A stretch of DNA of 14,449 nt, from assembly GCA_005799475.1 (NCBI GenBank), contig SYGQ01000218.1, positions 1 to 14,449 on the forward strand, in the 5' to 3' direction. Made by a program: the position numbers and the translations under genes. The first letter of the stretch is position 1; the number at the start of each line of letters is the position of its first letter. Source of the DNA: Planctomycetia bacterium. Lineage in GTDB: Bacteria; Planctomycetota; Phycisphaerae; Phycisphaerales; SM1A02. Shown here piece after piece: positions 1 through 5,473 of this stretch. A model generated the notes under the pieces. It was not told the origin of the DNA. It did not search any database and saw only the letters and a list, made by a program, of their open reading frames with translations.

Positions 1-649
1 CGACACGGTGGGCTTCATCCAACGACTGCCGCATCACCTCGTTGCGAGTTTCCGTGCCACGCTCGAGGAGACCGTTCATGCGCATCTGTTGCTCGTCCTC
101 GTCGACGCGAGCGATCCCGACGCGCCCGCTCAACTTTCTACGGTCCGCGAGGTGCTTGGCTCCATCGGAGCGTCATCGCAACCACAGATTGTGGTGCTGA
201 ACAAGATCGACGCGCTGAGGCTCCCTGAAGTGCCCGATGCCAGTGCTCCGCGCGCCCTCTCGGAGTGGGAGCGGACCGAGCCTGGATGTGTCGCGATTTC
301 GGCACAGACAGGTGTCGGTCTCGACGCGCTCGTCGCACGGGTGAAGGCGAGCATGCTCGGAGAGATTCGCGAGACTTCGCTCACGCTCCCGCTGCGCGAC
401 GCACGAGCGATTGACTACATCGAGTCGCGGGCGCAGGTCGTGGACCGGACCTACACCGACGCCGATTGCACGCTGCGCGTCAAGCTGTCGCGGCGCCATG
501 TCGATGCCATCATCGGAATGGGAAGCCGGCCGCGGCTGGATGGGCTCGCGATCCACGAAGGGATCGCGAGGCTGTGGCCATCCTCCACGGCGCCCTCGAC
601 GCCTCGGGTTCCGCTTCACGAGCGGTTGATCGACGACGGCACCGTGTGA
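1..649 (+). CDS. hflX: GTPase HflX, C-terminal part (5' end outside window)
   Basis: This is the C-terminal part of HflX, a ribosome-associated GTPase that in other bacteria splits stalled 70S ribosomes. The window opens inside the G domain at the G3 motif DTVGFI (codons from base 2). G4 is NKID (around base 200) and G5 is SAQTGVGL (around base 298). The segment after G5, with RAIDYIESRAQVVDRTY, matches the short C-terminal domain of the family. The N-terminal HflX domain and the P-loop lie upstream of the window. An apparent GTG start at base 8 is just the valine of DTVGF, so it is not a true start. The TGA stop is at 647-649. The last 34 bases overlap the end of the convergent gene on the other strand. 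Identification as HflX rather than another Obg-type GTPase rests on the DTVGFIQRLPHHLVASFRAT segment. Confidence 0.93.
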   Translation, partial: DTVGFIQRLPHHLVASFRATLEETVHAHLLLVLVDASDPDAPAQLSTVREVLGSIGASSQPQIVVLNKIDALRLPEVPDASAPRALSEWERTEPGCVAISAQTGVGLDALVARVKASMLGEIRETSLTLPLRDARAIDYIESRAQVVDRTYTDADCTLRVKLSRRHVDAIIGMGSRPRLDGLAIHEGIARLWPSSTAPSTPRVPLHERLIDDGTV

Positions 650-1569
650 CGAGCAGCGAAGAGGCGCTGGCAAATCGCGAGGGCGTCGAGGCTGGGTGCG
701 CCGCGGGCGTGAAGCGCGTGATGGCGGTCGGGTGCGTCCTCCTGGATCCATGCCACGAGTCGGCTCTCGGGGGCAGCCCCGCCGGACCAGAACCCGTTGT
801 CCGCGCGCCCGAGCGCGATGCGCTCGCGTCGTCGAGGCAGGTGATCCCACCGCTCGACGCTCGTCCCCAAGAGTGCGTCGTCCACGCTCAGCCGCGAATG
901 CGCGGCGCCATGGAGCACAATGACATTTTCACCGCCGGAGAGGAACTGCGCATGAGCCTTCCGCATGGCGCGGATGATGCGTTGCCGAGTGCGCTCTCGG
1001 GCAGGCTCAATCCCGCGAAGGAGCACAATCGTTCGTCCTAGATGCGCAGATCGGATGCGGCAGCGCAGTCGGACGCGGCCAGAACGGTCACGCACCACAT
1101 GCTCGTCGGAGATCGATGCGCGACGAATGAACGAAGCGAGTTCAGTCACGATGCTCGTCCACACGCGTGTGGTGGGGCTCGGGGGGATTTCAATCTCCAC
1201 AACAAGCCTGCGGCGGATCCGCTGGAGGGCGCGCAAGGGGTGGGGCAGAGGGCGGCCGATCGCGACGGGCACACGGACCCCTTTCACATGCAGGTGGACG
1301 CGGATGCCGTCCCGTATCGCGACGAGGTCGCACGACCGACCGCCGCGCGCTCTCACTTCGGAGCGAACAGCGAATCCGAGGGCGCCGAGCCGCTCTCCCA
1401 GAAGCGCTTCGTGAATGAGCGCCGAGCCGAGGTCCGGGTTCGCGCTTGAAGCGAGGAGCCGGTGCTCTGTGCGCGCCATCCCGGCGGCCTGAGGGGACGC
1501 GAGCCACTCGAGCGCTCGTCTGAGGAGCTTGGCAGGGGAGCGGGAACGATCCGGCGTCAGCGCGGACAT
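616..1569 (-). CDS. Uncharacterised protein, possibly a degenerate PD-(D/E)XK-fold protein
   Basis: This encodes a 317-residue arginine-rich protein that I cannot assign to a named family. Residues 50-100 resemble the core of PD-(D/E)XK-type proteins: a helix with E54 and E59, the segment LGALGFAVRSEV, then CDLVA with D81, a short turn, and the strand HLHVKG with K96. In an active nuclease the D-x(n)-ExK pattern is expected. Here the E position is H94, so activity is doubtful. The C-terminal third has a conserved-looking block, ENVIVLHG then DDALLGTSVERWD. No signal peptide or membrane segment is seen. The frame stays open upstream to 1704, but that would overlap the divergent gene, so the ATG at 1567-1569 is preferred. 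No clear Shine-Dalgarno (SD) sequence precedes it. The TGA at 616-618 lies inside hflX. That it is a gene is fairly likely from its length and plausible protein composition; the fold is only a suggestion. Confidence 0.6.
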   Translation of the reverse strand: MSALTPDRSRSPAKLLRRALEWLASPQAAGMARTEHRLLASSANPDLGSALIHEALLGERLGALGFAVRSEVRARGGRSCDLVAIRDGIRVHLHVKGVRVPVAIGRPLPHPLRALQRIRRRLVVEIEIPPSPTTRVWTSIVTELASFIRRASISDEHVVRDRSGRVRLRCRIRSAHLGRTIVLLRGIEPARERTRQRIIRAMRKAHAQFLSGGENVIVLHGAAHSRLSVDDALLGTSVERWDHLPRRRERIALGRADNGFWSGGAAPESRLVAWIQEDAPDRHHALHARGAPSLDALAICQRLFAARHTVPSSINRS

Positions 1570-1687
1570 GGTGCTAGCGGCGCGTGGAAGCCCGTTCCGG
1601 GGCCTTGCGCAGGAATTCCAGAGGTTCGCAAAAGTCGAGTGCGCTGCCCGTCGATGAGCAGTCGTGCCGACGAGCCAAAGCACTTCC

Positions 1688-2203
1688 ATGACCGCTGCCC
1701 CCACAACCGCACGCGTCCCCCGTCTTGGCGAACTCCTTGTCGCGCAGGGGTTGCTGCGCGAACACGAGGTCGACGCCGTGCTCGCGCGTCAGCGCGAGTG
1801 CTCGCGTCCGTTCGGCGCGCTGTGCGAAGAACTGTTTGGCGTTGATCCCTCGCTGGTAGAAGGAGCGTGGGTGGACCAGTACCGCGCATTGTCGGCGTCG
1901 TTCGACGCCGACTTCGCGCACGCCGCACCCGCAGCACTCGCGCTTGTGTCCGCGCGCCAGGCGTGGCAGTTCCGAGTGGTGCCGCTGCGGCTCGAGAGTG
2001 ATGCCGTGGTTCTTGCGACCACGCCGTCGCAACTGGCGCGTGCAGTTCGCTTCGCTGCAGGTGTGCTCGGCGTCACGGCGATCTTCGTCGTTGTCGATGC
2101 CAACGAACTCGCTGACGCATTGCGTCACCACTATCCCATTGATGGACTGGATGCCGCGACGGTGCGGCAGGGGATCCGATTCAATGGCAACTCCCGGACT
2201 TGA
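1688..2203 (+). CDS. Stand-alone MshEN-domain protein (GspE/PilB N-terminal-like; candidate c-di-GMP receptor)
   Basis: This encodes 171 residues matching the N-terminal MshEN domain of type II secretion and type IV pilus ATPases (GspE, PilB, MshE). There is no ATPase domain: no Walker A, and the frame ends soon after the domain. Residues 12-35 run from RLGELL through GLL to the closing Q. They fit the 24-residue pattern RLGxx(hydrophobic)2xxG(hydrophobic)2xxxxLxxxLxxQ, with V in place of L at positions 28 and 31. A second 24-residue copy, residues 41-64 (PFGALCEEL to VDQ), follows after a five-residue linker. Two 24-residue motifs with a five-residue linker is the arrangement known to bind cyclic di-GMP in MshE. 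The rest (about 65-150) matches the alpha/beta half of the domain (FRVVPLRLESDAVVLATT). The ATG at 1688 is chosen; an in-frame GTG at 1664 is possible. The last 19 bases overlap tRNA-Phe on the other strand. A protein acting in trans on pili or secretion is an inference. Confidence 0.75.
   Translation: MTAAPTTARVPRLGELLVAQGLLREHEVDAVLARQRECSRPFGALCEELFGVDPSLVEGAWVDQYRALSASFDADFAHAAPAALALVSARQAWQFRVVPLRLESDAVVLATTPSQLARAVRFAAGVLGVTAIFVVVDANELADALRHHYPIDGLDAATVRQGIRFNGNSRT
2152..2169 (-). terminator. Possible stem-loop downstream of tRNA-Phe
   Basis: On the minus strand TGCCGC, a six-base loop and GCGGCA form a 6-bp stem starting 15 bases beyond the tRNA 3' end, inside the 3' part of the MshEN gene. 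GGA and TCC could extend it across a bulge. There is no T tract, so termination is only a possibility. Confidence 0.2.
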
Positions 2204-2257
2204 ACCGGGGACACCCGCATTTTCAATGCGGTGCTCTACCAACTGAGCTAAGTTGCC
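2185..2257 (-). tRNA. tRNA-Phe (anticodon GAA)
   Basis: A complete 73-nt cloverleaf can be folded on the minus strand. The acceptor arm is GGCAACT (2257-2251) paired with AGTTGCC (2192-2186), with discriminator A at 2185. The D arm is GCTC-AGTTGGTA-GAGC. The anticodon stem CCGCA/TGCGG carries the loop TTGAAAA, whose anticodon GAA is at 2224-2222. The variable loop is GTGTC and the T arm is CCCGG-TTCAAGT-CCGGG. The 3' CCA is not encoded. The gene is overlapped at its 5' end by the stop codon of the upstream sigma-like gene and at its 3' end by the antisense MshEN gene. Confidence 0.97.
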
Positions 2258-2811
2258 GACGGCACTCGGGCGAACCCGCATGCGTCCTTCGGGAGCGTAC
2301 GCACTCGCTGTGCCCTGTCAAGGCAGGCCGGATCAGTGGCGTCAGGCATCTCGAGGCGCGCGTTGAGCCGCGCCACAAGCCAGCGCGCGAGCACCGTTTC
2401 GCCGGCGTACTTCGCAAGCGATGGGTCGCCTGATCCCACTCGAGTGTTTCGCTTGAGGTGCGCCCAGAATTGCGCGACAATCACCGCAGCCGCCGGGGCC
2501 GAAAGTCGCACACGCGCGGCCTCTCGCAGCCGCCAACTGTGCGCCAACTCGAGGTGATGCCAGGCGTCCTGCTCGCCACGCCGACACGCGCATGCCACGA
2601 TGAGATCCTCGACCCACTCGTGTGGTTGCACGCCTCGCCGCTTGGACGCCCCGGACGCGAACTCGACGACATCACTCACAGATACTCCCCATCGGCCGTG
2701 AGCACTCGAGCAACCGAAGTAGGCGCGTCGAAGGCGCGCCTCGCTCTCGGCAACGGTTCCGCTGTCCATGGATTGGAGCCGTTGCGAGCGCGGGGCAAGA
2801 GTCGTCGTCAT
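2248..2811 (-). CDS. Sigma-70-like protein with only the region-2-like half (uncharacterised)
   Basis: This encodes a 187-residue protein. The middle resembles the front half of divergent ECF-like sigma factors such as those in myxobacteria: EDLIVACACRRGEQDAWHHLE, then an alanine-rich helix, then LAKYAGETVLARWLVARLNARLE. The family's 'acidic region - ACArGd.aAw..f - ..Y.G...L..WL...A.R' order is recognisable. In a full sigma factor a region 4 helix-turn-helix of about 60 residues should follow, but the protein ends about 30 residues later. It may therefore be a truncated or repurposed sigma factor, an anti-sigma-like partner, or unrelated. The ATG at 2811 is used, with a weak GAGG about 10 nt upstream; a second ATG at 2769 is possible. 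The TAG stop (2250-2248) lies in the D-arm side of tRNA-Phe. A promoter-like pair sits at 2854-2881. Confidence 0.5.
   Translation of the reverse strand: MTTTLAPRSQRLQSMDSGTVAESEARLRRAYFGCSSAHGRWGVSVSDVVEFASGASKRRGVQPHEWVEDLIVACACRRGEQDAWHHLELAHSWRLREAARVRLSAPAAAVIVAQFWAHLKRNTRVGSGDPSLAKYAGETVLARWLVARLNARLEMPDATDPACLDRAQRVRTLPKDACGFARVPSAT
2294..2321 (-). promoter_or_regulatory. Putative promoter of tRNA-Phe inside the upstream gene
   Basis: On the minus strand a perfect -35 hexamer TTGACA (2321-2316) is followed after 16 bases by TACGCT (2299-2294; T, A and final T match the -10 consensus). Initiation would fall near 2287, giving a leader of about 30 nt before the tRNA 5' end. It lies within the 3' coding part of the sigma-like gene. 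Confidence 0.45.
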
Positions 2812-2853
2812 GCTCGTTCGGCCTCGCGCGGTCGGAGTGCGTGAGGCGGCGCG

Positions 2854-2881
2854 AGTCTATGGAACGGGTGTGGCGCGTCAA
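2854..2881 (-). promoter_or_regulatory. Putative promoter of the sigma-like gene
   Basis: On the minus strand TTGACG (2881-2876; 5 of 6 consensus) and TAGACT (2859-2854; 4 of 6) are separated by 16 bases. The start would be near 2847, leaving a leader of about 35 nt before the ATG at 2811. A perfect palindrome abuts the -35 on its upstream side. Confidence 0.45.
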
Positions 2882-2900
2882 GGTGGACAAGTTGTCCACC
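2882..2900. promoter_or_regulatory. 19-bp perfect palindrome (operator or hairpin) between nitrilase and sigma-like gene
   Basis: GGTGGACAA and TTGTCCACC are exact inverted 9-mers around one central G. As RNA this folds as a 7-bp stem with an AACTT loop on the minus strand. It starts 9 bases past the nitrilase stop and ends against the putative -35 of the next gene. It could be a regulator-binding site, or a stem that helps end the nitrilase transcript, though no T tract follows. A second, smaller inverted repeat CCGTCC/GGACGG (2899-2904 and 2913-2918) spans the nitrilase stop codon. Confidence 0.5.
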
Positions 2901-2909
2901 GTCCCTGTT

Positions 2910-3683
2910 CTAGGACGGCAAACCCAGATGAGCGCGGCGCGCATCGGCGAGTGCGGGGAAACTTCTGCGCCATTCGCGAAGTGCGTCGAGGTCGACCCGC
3001 GCCGTTGCCACGCCCTCCCCCGCGAGAACCGTGTGAACGACAAGCCCGTCGTGCGACACGATCTGCGTGCGTCCAGCGCAGCTCCCGGACGGTTCGATGC
3101 CACAACTGTTCGCGGCGACGACCCACGCCTGACACTCGATGGCGCGCGCGGCAATGAGTGGCCCCCAGTGGTGCGCGCGCCGGTCTGGCCAGCAGGCTCC
3201 CATCGTGAACAATTCGGCTCCCCGGAGTGCCGCGCGGCGCCAAAGTTCCGGGAACCGCAGGTCGTAGCAGATCATCGGGGCGACCTTCACGGAGCCGATG
3301 TCAACGACGACGCAATCGGCTCCGGCCTCGTATGCGCGGTGCTCTTCGCCGGGGGTGAACAGCATGCACTTGAAATAGGTTGCGACAGCCGTTCCACTCG
3401 GATCGATGATGACGGCGGCGTTGGTCGCGCGCCCGTCGCGCCGAATCGCGCACCCGAACTGCAGCCACACTCGGTGCCGCTTCGCCAATTGTGCGGCCCA
3501 TGGCAACGAGTCATTCCGGTACGCCAGATTCGGGTTCGTCGAAAACCCCGTTTCACAGAGTTCGCTGGTGATCACGAAATCCCCCTCACCGAGGCCTGCG
3601 GCCGAGCACAGTGACTCGATGCGGTCACGGCTCTCGATGTGGTTTTCCCAGACCGACGCGACCTGAAGGGCATGAAGGCGCAT
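2910..3683 (-). CDS. Carbon-nitrogen hydrolase, omega-amidase (YafV/Nit2) type
   Basis: This encodes a 257-residue cytosolic member of the nitrilase superfamily. The catalytic triad is visible: E41 in TSELCETGF, K105 in YFKCMLF and C139 in MICYDLRFPEL. A second glutamate is present in GEEH (residues 112-115). The order FKCMLFTPGEEHRAYEAG, then CYDLRFPELWR, then WPDRRAHHWGPLIAARAIECQAW resembles YafV and Nit2 omega-amidases. These hydrolyse alpha-ketoglutaramate or alpha-ketosuccinamate to the keto acid and ammonia. The usual K-x-HLF has M in place of H, so the exact substrate is uncertain. The length is normal for the family. The ATG at 3681-3683 is only 18 nt beyond the 3' end of tRNA-His on the same strand, with no recognisable SD sequence, so the gene is probably cotranscribed with that tRNA. 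The TAG stop is at 2912-2910. Confidence 0.88.
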   Translation of the reverse strand: MRLHALQVASVWENHIESRDRIESLCSAAGLGEGDFVITSELCETGFSTNPNLAYRNDSLPWAAQLAKRHRVWLQFGCAIRRDGRATNAAVIIDPSGTAVATYFKCMLFTPGEEHRAYEAGADCVVVDIGSVKVAPMICYDLRFPELWRRAALRGAELFTMGACWPDRRAHHWGPLIAARAIECQAWVVAANSCGIEPSGSCAGRTQIVSHDGLVVHTVLAGEGVATARVDLDALREWRRSFPALADARRAHLGLPS

Positions 3684-3701
3684 GATGGTGGGAGCGGGGA
3701 G

Positions 3702-3775
3702 GGCGACCGACGGGACTTGAACCCGCGACTTCCAGGATCACAACCCGGCGCTCTACCAACTGAGCTACGGCCGCC
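3702..3775 (-). tRNA. tRNA-His (anticodon GTG), with encoded G-1
   Basis: A complete cloverleaf can be folded on the minus strand. The acceptor arm is GCGGCCG (3774-3768) paired with CGGTCGC (3709-3703), including one G-T pair. The D arm is GCTC-AGTTGGTA-GAGC. The anticodon stem CCGGG/CCTGG carries the loop TTGTGAT, with anticodon GTG at 3741-3739. The T arm is GCGGG-TTCAAGT-CCCGT. The discriminator C at 3702 can pair with a G at 3775, the G-1 identity element of histidine tRNAs, which is present in the gene. No 3' CCA is encoded. The nitrilase gene follows 18 nt downstream. Confidence 0.97.
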
Positions 3776-3788
3776 GTGTGGGGCGGAG

Positions 3789-3817
3789 ATCCTAGTCGAC
3801 GCGCCGCGAGAACGCAA
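3789..3817 (-). promoter_or_regulatory. Putative promoter of tRNA-His (and nitrilase)
   Basis: On the minus strand TTGCGT (3817-3812; 4 of 6 consensus) and TAGGAT (3794-3789; 4 of 6) are separated by the standard 17 bases. Initiation would be near 3782, a few bases before the tRNA 5' end at 3775. The same TAGGAT hexamer recurs before mutL. Confidence 0.5.
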
Positions 3818-3857
3818 AGCACGACGCGTCCTGTGGTACCGTCATCGACCCGATTGC

Positions 3858-3868
3858 GAGGATTCCTC
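3858..3868 (+). promoter_or_regulatory. pckA ribosome-binding site within a small palindrome
   Basis: GAGGA at 3858-3862 is a good SD sequence six bases before the ATG at 3869, and it fixes that start. GAGGA-T-TCCTC is an exact inverted repeat ending directly at the start codon. It could fold as GAGG-ATT-CCTC or may simply be coincidence. Confidence 0.6.
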
Positions 3869-5461
3869 ATGACCACTCTGACTGCCGCACCCTCCCACAC
3901 TTCGCACCCATTCGGCAACACCACTGTGCTCGCCAACCTCGGCGTCGCGACGCTCGTCGAGCATGCGCTCAGCCGCGGCGAGGGGCACCTCGCGTCGAAT
4001 GGCGCACTCGCGTGCGACACGGGCGACCGTACCGGACGCAGCCCCAACGACAAGTTCTTGGAGGACACGGGCGCCATCCATCCCCACATCGACTGGGGCA
4101 AGGTGAATCAGCCGATGCAGCCCGAGCACTTCGACGCGCTCCACCGCCTCGCGACCGCCTACCTCTCGCGCAAAGAGCATCTCTATCGATTTGATGGGTT
4201 CGCGGGGGCAGATCCCGCCTGCCGACTCAAGGTCTCGGTGTTCACTGAGGAAGCCTGGCACAGCCTGTTTGCGAAAACGCTCTTCATCAACGCGCAGCCT
4301 GCGGATCTCAAGGACTGGCGCCAAGACTGGACGATCATCAACGCGGGCTCAATGCGCCTTGACGACCCGGCGAAGTACGGCGCCAAGGGGCCCGTGTGCA
4401 TCGCGCAGAGCCTGGAGAAGCGCACGGTCGTCATCATCGGGACGCGGTACGCCGGCGAGATGAAGAAGTCGATCTTCTACGCCATGAACTACGACCTCCC
4501 GGACATGAAGGTGTTCCCCATGCACTGCTCGTGCAATGTGGACCGCAAGGATCCGGCCAATGTTGCGCTCTTCTTCGGTCTCTCTGGCACTGGAAAGACG
4601 ACGCTTTCGGCCGATCCGAACCGCGATCTCGTGGGCGACGATGAACATGGGTGGAGCGAGCGCGGTGTCTTCAACATGGAGGGCGGGTGCTACGCCAAAT
4701 GCATCAAGTTGAGCCGCGAGGGAGAGCCCGAAATCTGGAACGCGATCCGCTTCGGAAGCGTCCTTGAGAACACCGTCGTCGATCCCGACACGCGCGTCCC
4801 GGACTACGACAGTGCGGCGAAGACTGAGAACACCCGTGTCACTTATCCGGTGTCGTTCATCGCGCACGCGCGACAGCCCTCCATGGCTGGCCATCCCAAG
4901 AATGTCATCTTCCTCACGGCCGATGCCTTCGGCGTGCTGCCTCCAGTGTCGAAGTTGACGCACGAACAGGCGATGTACTACTTCTTGAACGGGTACACCT
5001 CAAAACTGGCTGGGACCGAGGCCGGCGTCACCGAACCTCAACCGAACTTTTCTGCTTGCTTTGGTGGCCCGTTCATGCCGCGCCCGCCGATGCGATATGC
5101 CGAGATGCTCCGCGATCGGATCGCGTCGCACCGCTCAGATGTCTGGCTCCTGAACACGGGGTGGACGGGTGGGCCGTACGGCACAGGTTCGCGATTCAAG
5201 TTGGCATGGACGCGCGCGTTCGTGACCGCCATTCTTGACGGCTCCCTGAGTCGTGCGACATGGGTGAAGCATCCCGTGTTCGGGCTCTCCATCCCGACGG
5301 CAGTCGCCGGAGTCCCATCCGAAGTCCTCGATCCAAAGAACACTTGGAAGGACAAGGCCGCGTACGACGCGAAGGTGAAGGATCTGGCGGCGCGATTCCG
5401 GACCAATGACGCCAAGTTCTCGATGAGCGATGAGGTTCGCGCCGCCGGGCCATGCGGCTGA
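3869..5461 (+). CDS. pckA: Phosphoenolpyruvate carboxykinase (ATP)
   Basis: This encodes the 530-residue ATP-type PEP carboxykinase, which converts oxaloacetate and ATP to phosphoenolpyruvate, CO2 and ADP. It is the entry step of gluconeogenesis and acts in the cytosol. The substrate-site segment TGDRTGRSPNDKF is at residues 51-63 and YAGEMKKSIF, with the metal-ligand lysine, is at 194-203. The P-loop GLSGTGKTTL lies at 237-246, and the kinase-2 and metal motif DDEHGWSERGVFNMEGG at 257-273. GYTSK and FGGPFMPRPP follow further on, all in the order of the E. coli enzyme (540 residues). The frame stays open upstream to 3776, but the SD GAGGA at 3858 and family length support the ATG at 3869. It is the first gene of a close-packed unit: the next start lies 12 bases after the TGA stop at 5459-5461. 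The 93-bp gap before it also holds the divergent tRNA-His promoter. Confidence 0.97.
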   Translation: MTTLTAAPSHTSHPFGNTTVLANLGVATLVEHALSRGEGHLASNGALACDTGDRTGRSPNDKFLEDTGAIHPHIDWGKVNQPMQPEHFDALHRLATAYLSRKEHLYRFDGFAGADPACRLKVSVFTEEAWHSLFAKTLFINAQPADLKDWRQDWTIINAGSMRLDDPAKYGAKGPVCIAQSLEKRTVVIIGTRYAGEMKKSIFYAMNYDLPDMKVFPMHCSCNVDRKDPANVALFFGLSGTGKTTLSADPNRDLVGDDEHGWSERGVFNMEGGCYAKCIKLSREGEPEIWNAIRFGSVLENTVVDPDTRVPDYDSAAKTENTRVTYPVSFIAHARQPSMAGHPKNVIFLTADAFGVLPPVSKLTHEQAMYYFLNGYTSKLAGTEAGVTEPQPNFSACFGGPFMPRPPMRYAEMLRDRIASHRSDVWLLNTGWTGGPYGTGSRFKLAWTRAFVTAILDGSLSRATWVKHPVFGLSIPTAVAGVPSEVLDPKNTWKDKAAYDAKVKDLAARFRTNDAKFSMSDEVRAAGPCG

Positions 5462-5473
5462 GGACGCATCGCT

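Noticed and set aside
173..850. Minus-strand open frame of 225 codons across hflX
   Set aside because: Lies mostly antisense to the clearly recognisable HflX; low-complexity Arg/Pro-rich product with no domain.
466..1041. Plus-strand open frame of 191 codons after hflX
   Set aside because: Overlaps the end of hflX in another phase and is opposite the better minus-strand gene. Its composition is that of a shadow frame in GC-rich DNA.
1574..2281. Minus-strand open frame of 235 codons running through tRNA-Phe
   Set aside because: It reads through the whole tRNA and antisense to the MshEN gene. The LAQLVEHRIENAGVPGSSPG segment is simply translated tRNA sequence.
2622..3614. Plus-strand open frame of 330 codons
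   Set aside because: Antisense to the nitrilase, whose triad and motifs are clear; the product shows no family features.
3625..4101. Minus-strand frame with VAQLVERRVVILEVAGSSPVGR
   Set aside because: This is translated tRNA-His, a well-known false ORF signature.
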